Below, piece by piece: positions 24,761 through 37,849 of a DNA stretch of 64,000 bases. The stretch is from Candidatus Altimarinota bacterium (lineage in GTDB: Bacteria > Patescibacteriota > Gracilibacteria > Absconditabacterales > Absconditicoccaceae), in the NCBI GenBank assembly GCA_021734475.1, contig JAIPIU010000001.1:62001-126000 (forward strand), in the 5' to 3' direction. A program made the translations under genes and the position numbers. Under the pieces are notes generated by a model. It had not been told where the DNA came from and did not search any database. It worked only from the letters and a program-made list of their open reading frames with translations. Positions within the stretch are counted from its first letter, which is position 1. Every line of letters begins with the position of its first letter.

Positions 24761-25273
24761 ATGGAGAGCATAAACTACAAAGAAAAATCACCATATAGAA
24801 TTAATCTTCAAAGAGATGTAGATCCAAATTTATCTAATAATATAATTTCAATTATATCTTCTATGGAAGATGATAATTATATTTTAAAAAATTCTGACTG
24901 AAGTAATTATGAGATCGTAGATTGAATTAAACGTTTTATAACGCCCAAAGTTATAAAATTTGATAAAGATAGAATAATTCATTTTATTGATGATGAAGTA
25001 TTCCTTGTAATGTACAAAGATAAGTCAAAAAGAGATATAGATAAATGATTACATGAAAAAAATAATATAGATTTTTTTGATTACCAAAGTCCTCAAATTA
25101 TTTGATCAGTGGATAGTGAAGAAAATTATTATTTGATATTAAAGACTAGAAAATCTCCAAACTGAGATACAAATGAAAAAACATACAGATGAATAATTCT
25201 AAATCCTACAATTTGAGTTAAAAATATAGAAGATCTTCATACAAGCCAAATAGAAGATATACTCAATAAATAA
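24761..25273 (+). CDS. Hypothetical protein
   Basis: The 170-residue soluble protein follows the giant gene by 26 bases and precedes the HD protein by 23. It looks alpha/beta, with strands such as RIIHFIDDEVFLVMYKD and NYYLILKTRKSP, and has no recognisable motif or membrane segment. Its place suggests it belongs to the same transcript. Confidence 0.7.
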
Positions 25274-25296
25274 ATTTAATATACAAATTTTAAAAG

Positions 25297-26100
25297 ATGA
25301 GAAATAATCTTAATTTAAATATCAATATTATAGATATAAATGAACACAAGATAGAATTACCAACTTCAAAACTTTTTAGAGAAATCGAAAATAAAAAAAA
25401 ATTATCATTTATATTGCAAAATACAGATATTACTCAATCTATAATTATCAAAGCACAAAAATTATCTAACAAAAACCCTTATCATAATTTTGGTCATCAA
25501 TTATGAGTTACTGAATCTGCTATTCTTATAGCAAAGGCTCAATGATTACCCAAAAAAGATATTAATCTTTTATCCTTAGTATGACTTTTTCATGATGCAT
25601 CACATACATGAATTTGTAGATTGAATGATGAAGAAATTGCTTATGAAGATATGATGAAATTAATCTCAAATGAAGAAATCAAACAACTATGATGTACAAA
25701 AAACGATATAAAAAGACTTATATTGTCCACAAAGTTTTCTTCTCGTGGTCAATCTGATTGAATACTAGAAAAAATAATCCAAGATTCTGATTTATGATCA
25801 ATATGATATGGTCCATATTACATGTTGTATTCTACAATGTGAATCGTAGATGAGTATAAATTTTCAATATTAGATTATGTTAATCAAGAAAAACAATTTA
25901 TATCATATTTAGAGAATATAAATTCTAAAATATTTTTGTCAGATTGAGCAAATCAAGTTTTTATGGATCCAAGGGAGAGTCTAAAACAAATTTCTCAATG
26001 GCCTCAAGAAGTAATTGATTATGCATATAGTAAAAAATATGAAGATATATCATTCGCTGATTTCAAAAAAAATATAGATTCTATAATAAATAGAAATTAA
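25297..26100 (+). CDS. HD-domain phosphohydrolase
   Basis: The 267-residue protein carries an HD superfamily metal site: PYHNFGHQLGVTESA (H at about 63-68), LVGLFHDASHTG with the H-D doublet at about residues 99-100, and a later QDSDLGSIG with the fourth Asp. Spacing resembles small nucleotide or cyclic-nucleotide phosphohydrolases of the H..HD..D type. Its substrate is unknown; alarmone, dNTP and cyclic nucleotide hydrolysis are all known for the superfamily. Being last in the cluster with the giant protein, it may regulate or process something in that system. Confidence 0.8.
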
Positions 26101-26137
26101 TAAAAAAATCCCCATTTTCTGAGGATTACTTTTATAT

Positions 26138-26170
26138 GTCATTCCGGCATTATTTTTGCAGCCGGAATCT
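26138..26170. repeat. Dispersed palindromic repeat, copy 5
   Basis: GTCATTCCGGC ... GCAGCCGGAATCT between the convergent HD gene and clpP. Confidence 0.85.
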
Positions 26171-26180
26171 TTTAATAATT

Positions 26181-26753
26181 TTAAGATATAATTTTATCTA
26201 TCAATCAATATTTCAAAGCTTCTTCAGGATTCATCCATTTATTTCTATCCATATCCTTTTCTACGGTTGAAAGTTTCTGACCTGTATGATTTGATATAAT
26301 TTGAGTAAACATTTTTTTAACTTTCAAAATCTCTTCAGCTTGGATAACTATATCACTAGCTTGTCATTCAGCTCATCATAGTGGTTGATGAATCATTATT
26401 TTACCATGAGGCAAAGCATATCTTTTTCATTTTGCTCATCCAGCTAATAAAACAGATCACATAGATGCTGCCAATCATACACATATAGTCTGTACGTCAC
26501 ATTTTATATATTGCATAGTGTCATAGATAGCCATACCACTATAAACCTCTCATCCAGGAGTATTTATATACATAATAATATCTTTATCTGGATCTTTTTT
26601 TTCTAAAAATAATAGCTGTGCTACTACAGAATTTACTAGATTGGGTTCAATTTGATTTCAAACAAAAATCACTCTATCTTCTAATAATCTAGAATAAATA
26701 TCATAAACTCTTTCTCATTGTTTAGTTTTCTCTATTACGCTTGGTATTAGCAT
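26181..26753 (-). CDS. clpP: ATP-dependent Clp protease proteolytic subunit
   Basis: The 190-residue protein is Clp[20 protein letters not shown], the nucleophile Ser in GLAASMGSVLL (about S98), the His in [11 protein letters not shown] (about H123) and Asp in the [13 protein letters not shown] region. It lacks an obvious propeptide, starting [24 protein letters not shown]. ClpP forms the tetradecameric chamber that works with ClpX/ClpC-type unfoldases, absent from this window. Catalytic-loop glycines are TGA-coded. It is transcribed alone, convergent with the HD gene. Confidence 0.95.
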
Positions 26754-26992
26754 CTATCTATAATTTATAATTTAAAATTACAACAACTAAGTATAACCTT
26801 TCTTATACATATTTCAAACTCCAAATAACTACAAATAGCCTATTTAACTTTACATTTACTACTAAAAATATCTAGTTAGTTAAGTATTTGCCTTATTTAC
26901 AATATATATTCTATTTATTTTTTACTTGAAATATTCTCTACAAAAAATATAAAAATACATAATTCTTGATTATTTATTCGTTAAAGCAAAAT

Positions 26993-28459
26993 ATGAAAAA
27001 AATAAAAATTTTAAGTCTGATTTTATTCTGATTTATCTTTTCTTTTTGACTTACGTCATGATCTGATGCCCAAGATTTAAATACTCTTTTGGAACAGGAA
27101 AAAACTACTGTTATGAATCTTTATAATTCTACTATAGATACTGTTGATGATGTATTTAAAGATACATGAAAGCCAGTTTCAGAGACTATAATATATAAGA
27201 GTTTACTATGTCTATGAGCTATATCTACTCCTATAGATTCTAGTTTCTTACAATCAGCCAAAACTGAACTTAAAAATGATATCTTGCAAGAATATATAAG
27301 ACTTTATTGAAAAGTTAGATGATATGAATTATGACTTTATACTGATTATACGGGTGTAAAAGCTGAAATACATTATTTCGATACTATTTTTACTCCACTT
27401 ATAAATCAATACAAAATAGATAATTTGCTATCAATATCATGAATGGTGCAAGAGGTTAGAGATTATACAAATCAAAACGCAGAGATGCTATCTACAATTA
27501 GTAATAATATTATCAAAATACAATGAGCTGTAGATGCATATAATAATTTAAATCAAGATATTAATAATTTTCAAGATTGATTAAGCTCATCTCAAGAGGA
27601 TTTTTACGATAAATTACAAAATGCCAAAAAAGTTAGTATTCAGATTTTAGATTCAAATCTACAAAATAATATAGATAAATTTGTAAAGAGATACAAAAAA
27701 TTGCCTTGATTACAGTGATATCTATTATCTCAAAAACAATTAAGTTTAGACTGATTTAGTGATTATGCTCAATCTGAAATAAATAAAATATTTGGTGTAA
27801 CTTATGATCAAGATCAGTATTCACAAATAAGTGAATCTGTAAATCAACTAAAAGAACAGTTTTACAATTGAGATAGTTTGAATTGTACTAATATACTTTC
27901 ACAATATTCCAATATTACAGATATCAAAACTTCTAATATTATTCGTGATATAAATTCTTTAAAGAACTGATTAAATGTTTGATCAGTATCTATTAGTACT
28001 TGATTATCTACTTCTGCTCAAAACACAGCTACTAATGCTATCAAGACTTTTTATGCTCAACGTTTAAGATCAGATTTAAATGATTTTAGATCTTTTATTT
28101 ATCAAAAAATAAAGGAACTCTACGATCAATATATCAATATCCCAGTTCAATCTGAACCAGAAAATAATTCAGACACAACATCTACTATCAATCTAAATAT
28201 TCCAGAATGATTTTCTTTTACCAAGCCATTTACGACTGATGAGGTCTCTGATTGAGTATCAGTTTTGCAACAAATGCTTACACAATTATGATTATATTCA
28301 TGAACTATAAATTGAATATATGATTCTATCACCAAAAATGCTGTCTACAATATGCAATTACAAAACTGACTTTTGAAATGATATGAAAACAAACCAAACG
28401 TTCGATGACGAGTTTGACCAGCAACTAGAAATCTATTAAATAAACTTATTGGCAATTAA
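26993..28459 (+). CDS. Secreted protein with C-terminal peptidoglycan-binding (PGB1) domain
   Basis: The 488-residue protein has a signal peptide (KKIKILSLILFGFIFSFGLTSGSDA), about 350 residues of Asn/Gln/Ser-rich helical sequence, then a C-terminal PG_binding_1 domain: VSVLQQMLTQLGLYSGTING, YDSITKNAVYNMQLQNGLL, VGPATRNLLNKLI. PGB domains anchor proteins to the wall. The helical part may be a spacer or adhesive region. It lies 23 bases upstream of a pilin-like gene, and the two are likely cotranscribed, suggesting a joint surface role. Confidence 0.85.
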
Positions 28460-28482
28460 TATTTTAATTTGTTAACGTTTTG

Positions 28483-29625
28483 ATGTTATCAAAAACCAAA
28501 TATCAATGATTTACATTGGTTGAAATGATTATAGCAATTGTATGATTTTTTATATTGATGGTAGTGGTACTAGCAGCTTATATGCAGATATTAAACGTAA
28601 GAGATAGTGTAGATGCTAGACAAAATCTTATACAAGAATCATATTATACTATGGAAAAGTTTAATATTTTTCTAAAAGATTTTAGAATAGATTACGAAGA
28701 ATATTTCAATAGGGGAATATTATGATGCAATTCTTCATGAACAGATTTTTCTCGAGATGTATCAACAGGTTGATATTGTAATATATTTACAAATTATTGA
28801 AATTGAAATAATACAAACTGACCATCAGATGAATTTTCATTATATTATTGTAGTTCATCTTCCACTGCATCAGCTCCTATTTATGTATTTACTGGCTGAG
28901 AATGATGAGCATGGACTTGATGTGCTATATCATGATACCAGTCTTTTGGACAATATGAAAAAATGTTTCGAGATGTAAAAAATGATGTTGATACTATTAC
29001 CAGTCCTGTTTGAGATGAAGATGACGAAAATATGGGTGAATGACCGGATGCAATATTAAATTCGACTTGAGTCCAAGAATTATATCTAATTTCTCAAGAT
29101 AAAACTCAAAGAATTTTTCTCAGAAGGTTTTTAGTAGAATCATGAGATCGAAATTGAAACTGAGTCATATCTTGAGATACAGAATATCGATACAATATAC
29201 AAATTCTTAGATTAAAATGATTAGATGCATGATCAAATCATAATTTTGATATAACTAATTCTGTATGAGTATATGATTGAGTTGTAGATACGCGGGTTTG
29301 TGATGCTGATTATTGATTTGTATGTAACTGATCTTGAGTATGACAATCTTATTCATGATTTAGTATGCCATTGGATTCCAATGATTGATGGGTAAATCTA
29401 TTTCCAAAAAATGTAACAATTGCAGATCGAAATATATCAGTTTTTCCGACCAAAGATCCCAAATACGCTTGGAGAGAGGGGTTACAGATCAATCCTTATT
29501 TTACTATAAATTTCAATAGTAAATTATATGGAGAAATTCGACGAAAAAGAATAGGAGATTCAATAGAGGACTTCAATCTCAATTTACAAACCACATTCAA
29601 TACAAAATCAGTTTATACCAAATAA
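28483..29625 (+). CDS. Type IV prepilin-like protein (pseudopilin)
   Basis: The 380-residue protein begins with a textbook prepilin signal, SKTKYQG|FTLVEMIIAIVGFFILMVVVL, with Glu at +5 of the mature chain and the cleavage Gly (UGA codon) at residue 9. The following ectodomain is large and unusually Gly-, Ser- and Cys-rich (LGCNSSG, YCNIF, LYYCSSSS, GCAISGY), suggesting disulfides. Size exceeds major pilins and fits a minor pilin or pseudopilin. The processing peptidase and assembly ATPases are not in this window. Type IV pili are thought to serve host attachment in Absconditabacteria. Confidence 0.88.
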
Positions 29626-29651
29626 TATTTTAATTCATGTTTTAATTAGCA

Positions 29652-31877
<2,226 letters not shown>

Positions 31878-31900
31878 TTTTTTATTCTGTTATCAAATAA

Positions 31901-32389
31901 ATGATTTATATAATCATTTCATTACAAATTATTTGTGTTGTTGTAATGGTTTTTTTATGGAAAACGATATCTTCTTCAAAGAAAGAAATGGTAGCTATGT
32001 TAGATAATAAAAATTTTGATAAAATAAATTTACATGAACAAATTCTTGTTAAATCAATCAAAAAATATAATTTACAAAACTATGCTATAGCTACTTCAAT
32101 AAGTCTTATAAATCCATTTTGAGTCTTACTGTATTTAAAAATAGCAAAAATAGTAACTTTAATTTCTGTAATATCAATAATATTGAGTGCTATAATAGCA
32201 TATTATGTATTAATACCAATCGGTTTATTATTACTATTTTTTTCTTTCAATGTTTGAGCTGACTATAATAAAGATATAATGCGAACAGAGAAAAATCCTT
32301 ATTTTTTAAAATACCCTGGTAAAAAAATAGTAGTTAAAGAATTCCGAGAATATTACTACAAATTACTAAATAATAAAAAAAATATTTAA
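31901..32389 (+). CDS. Small polytopic membrane protein, unknown
   Basis: The 162-residue protein has an N-terminal membrane helix (IYIIISLQIICVVVMVFLW), a cytoplasmic charged stretch, then a hydrophobic hairpin of two or three helices (about 68-130: ATSISLINPFGVLLYL, VTLISVISIILSAIIAYYV) and a basic tail. It recalls the DUF4234/superinfection-exclusion type of small membrane proteins but nothing is diagnostic. It follows lysS by 23 bases. Confidence 0.65.
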
Positions 32390-32415
32390 ATATCCCTACT
32401 CCCTAAATTTTCCCT

Positions 32416-32988
32416 ATGCCCCAACTCTTCGCAAACAAATATCGCACCCAATCCATTAGACTTCCAGAGCGAGATTATTCATCTTGATGATGATATTTTT
32501 GCACCATCTGCGTAGATAAACATCAACGTTTATTGTGAGAGATTATAGATTGAAAAATAAATTTAAGTGAGATATGAAAAATAGTAGAGCAGTGTCGATT
32601 TGATATTACAAACCATTTTCCCAATATTGAATTAGATGAATACGTCATCATGCCAAATCATATTCATGGTATTTTGTTTTTACATGAAAAAAATAATCAA
32701 CCCGTAGAGACACACTACAGTGTGTCTCCAAATAATGAGACACGCCATGGCATGTCTCTACACAAAATAAACCAATTTTGAAAAATGCATAAAAATTCGA
32801 TTTCCCTTATCATTAATCAATTCAAATGATCCGTCACAAGACAAACAAATAAATTAAATTTAAATTTCCATCGACAATCCTGATTCTACGAACACGTGAT
32901 CCGTAACAATCAAGACTTGCAAAGAATTCAAGAATATATACAAAATAATACATGTAAACGACAAAATGATGAATACTATATATCCTAA
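32416..32988 (+). CDS. REP-associated tyrosine transposase (RAYT, Y1/HUH)
   Basis: The 190-residue protein matches RAYT enzymes: RLPEWDYSSGGGYFCTICV at the N-terminus, the HUH metal motif VIMPNHIHGILFL (about 76-88), FHWQSGFYEHVIRN, and the catalytic Tyr in QRIQEYIQNN near residue 170. Family Trp positions (EWDYS, QCWFDI, FHWQ, CKWQND) are all CGA. RAYTs cut and join at palindromic REP hairpins and are linked to their spread. The gene itself carries a double hairpin insertion at 32704-32762, in frame, encoding about 20 residues between the HUH motif and the QF segment. It looks intact and so possibly active on the repeats of this genome. Confidence 0.9.
32704..32762. repeat. Tandem hairpins inserted in the RAYT gene
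   Basis: AGACACACT-ACAG-TGTGTCT and GAGACAcGCC-ATGGC-aTGTCTC sit side by side, with outer arms GTAGAGACA / TGTCTCTAC. The insertion preserves the reading frame. Confidence 0.85.
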
Positions 32989-33026
32989 AAATTCTTAATT
33001 TTAAATTATTAATTCTTAATTCAAAA

Positions 33027-34313
33027 ATGCCCCTATCAAATACCCCTCCAAAATGAACAAGCGATCGATTCCCCAAAGAATTTACCGTCCGTAAATATAT
33101 TTTTGATACACGAAGAAATGTATGTGAAAAATTTTGATATGAAGAATATTTGTGACCATTAGTAGAAAATGCTGATATTCGGAGAGCAAAATCTTGAGAA
33201 GATGTATGATGAAGTGAACTGACATTGATCACAGATAGAACTGGTAAGGTTAGTGATTTAGCACTTAGACCAGAGATGACACCAAGCGTTACTCGTATGG
33301 TAAGTAGAATATATGCAGAGACTCCCAAACCAATCAGATTTTTTTCCATAGCAAATTTTTATCGTAACGAAAAACCTCAGAGATGAAGAAATAGAGAGTT
33401 TTGGCAACTAAATATAGATATGTTTGGTAGTGAGTCTCTATATGCAGACACAGAAATATTACAAGTAGCTATAGAAATTATGTTATCATTTCAAGCTCCC
33501 AAAAATTCTCGACGTTTGTATCTAAATTCTCGTCAGATTATAGATTATATTATTGACCAAGAGTTATGATTAGTCGCAGATAAGAAAACTGAAATAGTAA
33601 GGCTGATGGATAAGCGAGAAAAATTAAAAAAAGAAGATTTTGTCTTGATGCTAAAAGATCATTGATTAATTGAAGATCAAATAAACAAAATCATTACTTA
33701 TCTATGAATAAATAATGTTAATGAACTTGTTAAACACTTTCCAAATATAAACACTAATAAATGATATACTGATTTAGTTAATATATTTACTAAATTATCT
33801 TCTTTGTGATACGATTGATGCTTTGAGTTTAAATGAAGCCTTATTAGATGATTTGATTATTATGATGGTGTTGTTTTTGAAGTTTTTGATATGCATCCAG
33901 AAAATAGACGCGCAATGTTTGGAGGTTGACGTTACAATTGATTAGCTGAAATATTTGGTTCCAAATCTTTTCCTGCAGTATGATTTGCACCATGAGACGA
34001 AGCAATGAAATTATTTTTGGAAAGTCGATGAATGATAGAAAATATAGTTGATGATCAAAAAAAAGAATTATATTACATACCAATGCTTTCAGAATTATAT
34101 TATGATATATATTATAAATTAGCAAAGACATTGAGAGATTCTTGATCTCTAGTCCAACAATGATTAGATGTTCAGGGACTTGGTAAAGCATTACAATATG
34201 CAGATAAAAAATGAATACCATATGTTGTTATTTTTTGAGAATGAGAAAAACAAGCTGGAATCTACAAAATCAAAAATATGAAAACATGAGAAGAGCAATC
34301 TATTTCAATCTAG
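33027..34313 (+). CDS. hisS: Histidyl-tRNA synthetase
   Basis: The 428-residue protein is a class II HisRS: GTSDWFPKEF and YIFDTWRNVCEKFGYEEY at the N-terminus (both Trp are CGA), motif 2 [30 protein letters not shown], HisA motif LIRGFDYYDGVVFEV, motif 3 GGGRYNGLAEIFG and PAVGFAPGDEA. The C-terminal anticodon-binding domain is present (YYIPMLSELYYDIYYKLAKTLRDSG). It forms His-tRNA(His). It lies 38 bases after the RAYT gene and 25 bases before a small membrane protein gene. Confidence 0.95.
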
Positions 34314-34338
34314 TCTTTATTTTTAACCAAAAATAAAA

Positions 34339-34725
34339 ATGGAAAATGCAATCGTTATAGCAAAAATTCTTGCTCCATTATTACTAGTTTTTTGACTATC
34401 TATGTTTTTGAATGCAAACTGGTATAAAAAAATTATTACAGAACTGCCAAAAAATCTTTTATTAAATTTTTTTATGGCAACTTTTAAATTTATGTTTGGA
34501 GTGTTGATACTGACATTCTATAGTTCATGGACATTCTCTTGGGCTTTGATTATTACTATCATGTGACGATTGAGTGTTGTTATGACATGAATATATCTCA
34601 TATACCCAAAATTTCTAAACAATATTATGAAAGTTTATACAAAAAAATCTGTACCTGTGATAGTTTGAATTATAATTTTCATACTATGAGTAATATTTAT
34701 GTATTATTGATTTCTAGCAGCTTAA
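34339..34725 (+). CDS. Four-helix membrane protein, unknown
   Basis: The 128-residue protein has four membrane segments (about 3-22, 39-60, 66-87, 104-126) and short basic loops. No motif is recognised. It follows hisS by 25 bases and ends before a strong terminator, so it is probably the last gene of the lysS-hisS transcript. Confidence 0.65.
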
Positions 34726-34743
34726 TAAAAAATATTTTCTAGA

Positions 34744-34775
34744 AAAGCCTGATAGATAAACTTCAGGCTTTTATT
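34744..34775. terminator. Intrinsic terminator (bidirectional)
   Basis: AAAGCCTGA / TCAGGCTTT stem followed by T-rich sequence, 18 bases after the membrane protein gene and 5 bases before the stop of the convergent small gene. Confidence 0.8.
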
Positions 34776-34780
34776 CTATA

Positions 34781-34924
34781 TTAATGATTACAGATAGCGT
34801 AAAGCATTAGCGCCGCCATAAATACTACTACAGCACCTATAGCAATTCTCCAAAACCATTTTTCTCCATTTTTGGAGATTGGAACATTCTCATCGTTCCA
34901 TGGCTTCTTTTCTTGTTTTTCCAT
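34781..34924 (-). CDS. Small single-pass membrane protein (47 aa)
   Basis: A 47-residue frame with a charged N-terminus (EKQEKKPWNDENVPISKNGEKW) and one membrane helix (IAIGAVVVFMAALMLYAI). Both glycines are GGN. The frame ends in TAA just before the shared terminator. Being short it could be chance, but composition, terminator placement and a clear hydrophobic helix argue for a real gene. Confidence 0.55.
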   Translation of the reverse strand: MEKQEKKPWNDENVPISKNGEKWFWRIAIGAVVVFMAALMLYAICNH

Positions 34925-35013
34925 ATATATAATTTTTATTGTGGGTGAATAGTGTATAAATATATAAAGCTAAAAAGCAATATTTTTTTATAAAAAAGTC
35001 AAGTATTATTAAA

Positions 35014-35041
35014 TTGATTTTAATATCCGACTAAGTATAAT
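35014..35041 (+). promoter_or_regulatory. Putative promoter of galE
   Basis: TTGATT (35014-35019), 16-base spacer, TATAAT (35036-35041), 32 bases before the galE ATG. Confidence 0.6.
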
Positions 35042-35072
35042 TCACGCTTGAATTTAATGCTTTTTTTATAAA

Positions 35073-36152
35073 ATGGAAAAATTAAAAATACTTATAACCT
35101 GATGACTTGGTTATATATGATCTCATACCGCTGTGGAATTTATACAGGCATGATATGATGTTATTATAGTAGACAATCTATCCAATAGTCATATGTGAGT
35201 CTTAGATAATATCAAAAAATTGGTTTGAAAAAAAATCAAATTCTATGAAAATGATATTAGAAATTATAATGCTCTAGAAAAAATATTTATAGAAAATCCT
35301 GATATAGATTGAGTTATACATTTTGCTGCCAAGAAGGCTGTCTGAGAATCGTGTCAAGATCCATTTTTGTATTATGAGAATAATATAAGCTGAACAATAA
35401 ATTTGATAGAAAATATGTTGAATCATAATATCAAAAATATCGTTTTTTCTTCTACTGCTGTTGTATATGATGCACTTAAACTTATTCCACCATTCTCTGA
35501 AAATGACCGTCTAAATACTACTAACCCATATGGTACCACCAAACTTACTATGGAATATTTGCTCAAAGATATGTCTACACACAAAAATTTTAATTCAGTG
35601 ATTCTTAGATATTTCAATCCAATATGAGCTCATGAATCTGGTTTGATATGAGAAAACCCAAAATGAATACCAAGTAATTTAGTGCCATTTATTTACAAAG
35701 TTGCAAATCAAGAAATAGAAAAATTACAAATACGATGAGATGATTATAATACAGAGGATGGTACAGGAGTTAGAGATTATATCCATGTAGTAGATGTTGC
35801 TCAAGCTCATTTGTCAGCTTATGATCATATCAAACAATATATCAAATCACAAGAAGTTGCTGAAGAACAAAAATGACTATATGATTATTTCAATATAGGT
35901 ACATGAAATGGTAAAACAGTAAAAGAAATGATAGAAATAGCCTCCAAAGTTACAGAAAAAGATATTCCTTATGAAGTTGCTCCTAGAAGATCATGAGATG
36001 TAGATGTTTTGATAGCAAATCCACTAAAGGCAAAACAAGTTCTAAACCGAGAGCCACAAAAAACTGTATTCCAAGCTATGGAAGATGGTCGAAATTTCAT
36101 AAACAAACACAAAGAAACTCTTGAAGATAGTCCCCAAAACATTACCAAGTAA
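35073..36152 (+). CDS. galE: UDP-glucose 4-epimerase
   Basis: The 359-residue extended SDR begins with the NAD-binding ITGGLGYIGSHTAVEF, followed by [17 protein letters not shown], the catalytic Ser/Thr (SSTAVVY) and the Y-x-x-x-K at NPYGTTK. The C-terminal half has [39 protein letters not shown], and [14 protein letters not shown]. It interconverts UDP-Glc and UDP-Gal (or the GlcNAc forms) for surface glycans. Trp codons in LQIWGDDY, LNWEP and DGWNF are CGA. It probably shares a transcript with the glycosyltransferase gene starting 35 bases downstream. Confidence 0.93.
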
Positions 36153-36187
36153 TTAGTTAAAAGATTTTATTTTCAAATCCTTTTTCT

Positions 36188-37345
36188 ATGCCTTGAATAT
36201 CATTATTACAGTTTATATTGATTATTTCAGCTGTTATCTTTTTCTTGTTTTGATTAGATTTATACAAACGCAAAAAGATGAATGTTTTACATATGATAGT
36301 CTTTTTTGGGTGATCAGTTTTTGTAGTATTATCAGCTTTAAATCAAAATATATTAGATCAATTTTGACAAATATTTGGTGTGGCTAGATGAGCGGATTTA
36401 TTGGTTTATATATCACTTATCGTGTTATTTTATTTTTATATAAATTTACTTAATAATCATACCAAAGATAAACATAACCTTACTAGATTAGTTTCTCGGC
36501 ATGCTATATTAGATACTTATGAAACCGAAAAAGAAAATATCAAAAATTTTAAAAATACAGATTACAAAGATGAATTCGTTTTGAATATTAGAGTTTATAA
36601 TGAAGCAGAGGCAGTTTGATCTGTAATAGATGAAATCCTAGCAGCATGATTTCGCAAGCTAGTTCTTATCAATGATTGATCCCAAGACAATACTCTTCAA
36701 GTTCTCCAAGAAAAAAAGAAACAATACCCCCATGCTTTACTTATTATACTTTCACATACAATCAATAGAGGAGGCTGAGCCGCTAATCAAACTTGATATA
36801 ATTTTATCAAAAAATATTGAGACGAACTAAAAATCAAACGATTTGTAGGTTTTGATTCAGATGGTCAGATGGACATCAAGGATATGGAAGTTTTTATAGA
36901 TAGAATTAGAAACGAGGAAGTTAGAGTAGCTCATTTGATAGAAAAAAAAGCAGATATGTCTGTTTACAAAAATAGACCAAATGATCTATATATATGATCA
37001 AGATTTGTGTATTGATGAAAGGCAAAAAATATTCCTAAGTCTAGAAAAATAATTCTTTTTATATCCAAAATAGTTACTAGAATATTTTATTGAACCAAAG
37101 TCTCTGATCCACATAACGGATATAGAGTAGTTAGTTTACCATCTCTTAGAAAAATAAATTTAACAGCAGATGGTATGCATTACGCAAATGAATTAAATGA
37201 ACAAATCAAAAAGTTAAAATTTAAATATGAAGAAGTTCCGGTTCATATACGTTATACTGATTATAGTCTGACTAAATGACAAAAAAATTCCAATAGTATC
37301 AAATTAGCTATGGAAATGATTTATAGAAAAGTATTTTTCAGATAA
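36188..37345 (+). CDS. DUF2304 membrane domain fused to family 2 glycosyltransferase
   Basis: The 385-residue protein begins with three membrane helices in the DUF2304 arrangement (about residues 5-95, ending LVSRHAILDTYETE). A GT2 catalytic domain follows: FVLNIRVYNEAEAVGSVIDEIL, LVLINDGSQDNT, NRGGGAANQTGYNFI, FDSDGQMDIKD (metal DxD-like), and a KVSDPHNGYRVVSL acceptor segment. It should transfer a sugar from a nucleotide or polyprenyl donor at the membrane. In other CPR genomes DUF2304 and GT2 genes are often neighbours, so a fusion is natural. galE just upstream may supply its substrate. Confidence 0.88.
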
Positions 37346-37353
37346 ATTTACTA

Positions 37354-37381
37354 GTCATCTCGAGCGTAGTCGAGAGATCTC
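37354..37381. repeat. Short palindromic repeat (second type)
   Basis: GTCATCTCGAGCG-TAG-TCGAGAGATCTC: near-perfect inverted arms CTCGA/TCGAG. Type resembles the GTCATCTCGAGCGTAG repeats common in many bacteria. Confidence 0.7.
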
Positions 37382-37441
37382 TTAAATTTATAAGTTGAAG
37401 AAAGTCTACAACACTTAATTTCCTATAATTAAAAAATATAA

Positions 37442-37469
37442 TTGACTTACATATAAAAATACATATAAA
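37442..37469 (+). promoter_or_regulatory. Putative promoter
   Basis: TTGACT (37442-37447), 16 bases, TATAAA (37464-37469), 36 bases before the ATG of the next gene. Confidence 0.55.
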
Positions 37470-37504
37470 ATATAACGTAATAAAATAAATTTAAAACAAA
37501 CATT

Positions 37505-37789
37505 ATGTCAGAAATTAGAATTAGAAAATCAATTGTTGAAAAGTACATCCAAAAGTTTGCTAAAAAAATTCAACATATGGATGGAAAAGTATTGCCGGCT
37601 GTAATGCTAGAATTACAAGCAGAAGAGGGAAGTCTTCGAAATGTCAATAATTATAAAAAAATTATCAAGTTTTCTGAAGTGACGCTTCAAAGTGTTTTCT
37701 TTTGTTGGTTTTCGAATGGATCCGGAAACACTTGGTTTCGAAGAATGAAAGCCGAAGAAGAAAAACTTCGACTAAGTGTTAAAAAGTAA
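37505..37789 (+). CDS. Small basic protein, probably horizontally acquired
   Basis: The 94-residue basic protein (about 20 Lys/Arg) has no TGA; its glycines, including NGSGNTW, are GGN. It contains three CGA codons in L[CGA]NVNNY, WF[CGA]RMK and KL[CGA]LSVKK, where Arg would suit a basic helical protein better than Trp. That is the donor pattern expected of a gene recently gained from a standard-code bacterium. Family unknown; the basic helices allow nucleic-acid binding. It has its own promoter and a perfect terminator. Confidence 0.75.
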   Translation: MSEIRIRKSIVEKYIQKFAKKIQHMDGKVLPAVMLELQAEEGSLRNVNNYKKIIKFSEVTLQSVFFCWFSNGSGNTWFRRMKAEEEKLRLSVKK

Positions 37790-37805
37790 GTTATTATTTA
37801 CAATT

Positions 37806-37832
37806 GAGGAAGTTTTACTTCCTCTTTTTTTA
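37806..37832 (+). terminator. Intrinsic terminator
   Basis: GAGGAA / TTCCTC stem, G-TTTTAC loop, followed by seven to eight T, 16 bases after the stop codon. Confidence 0.9.
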
Positions 37833-37849
37833 TAATTTTTTTAAAAGTA

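Noticed and set aside
32834-33349. 171-aa minus-strand ORF opposite RAYT/hisS
   Set aside because: It is a shadow: the plus strand holds two well-conserved proteins over the same bases.
33844-34221. 125-aa minus-strand ORF inside hisS
   Set aside because: Overlaps the conserved HisRS motif region on the other strand.
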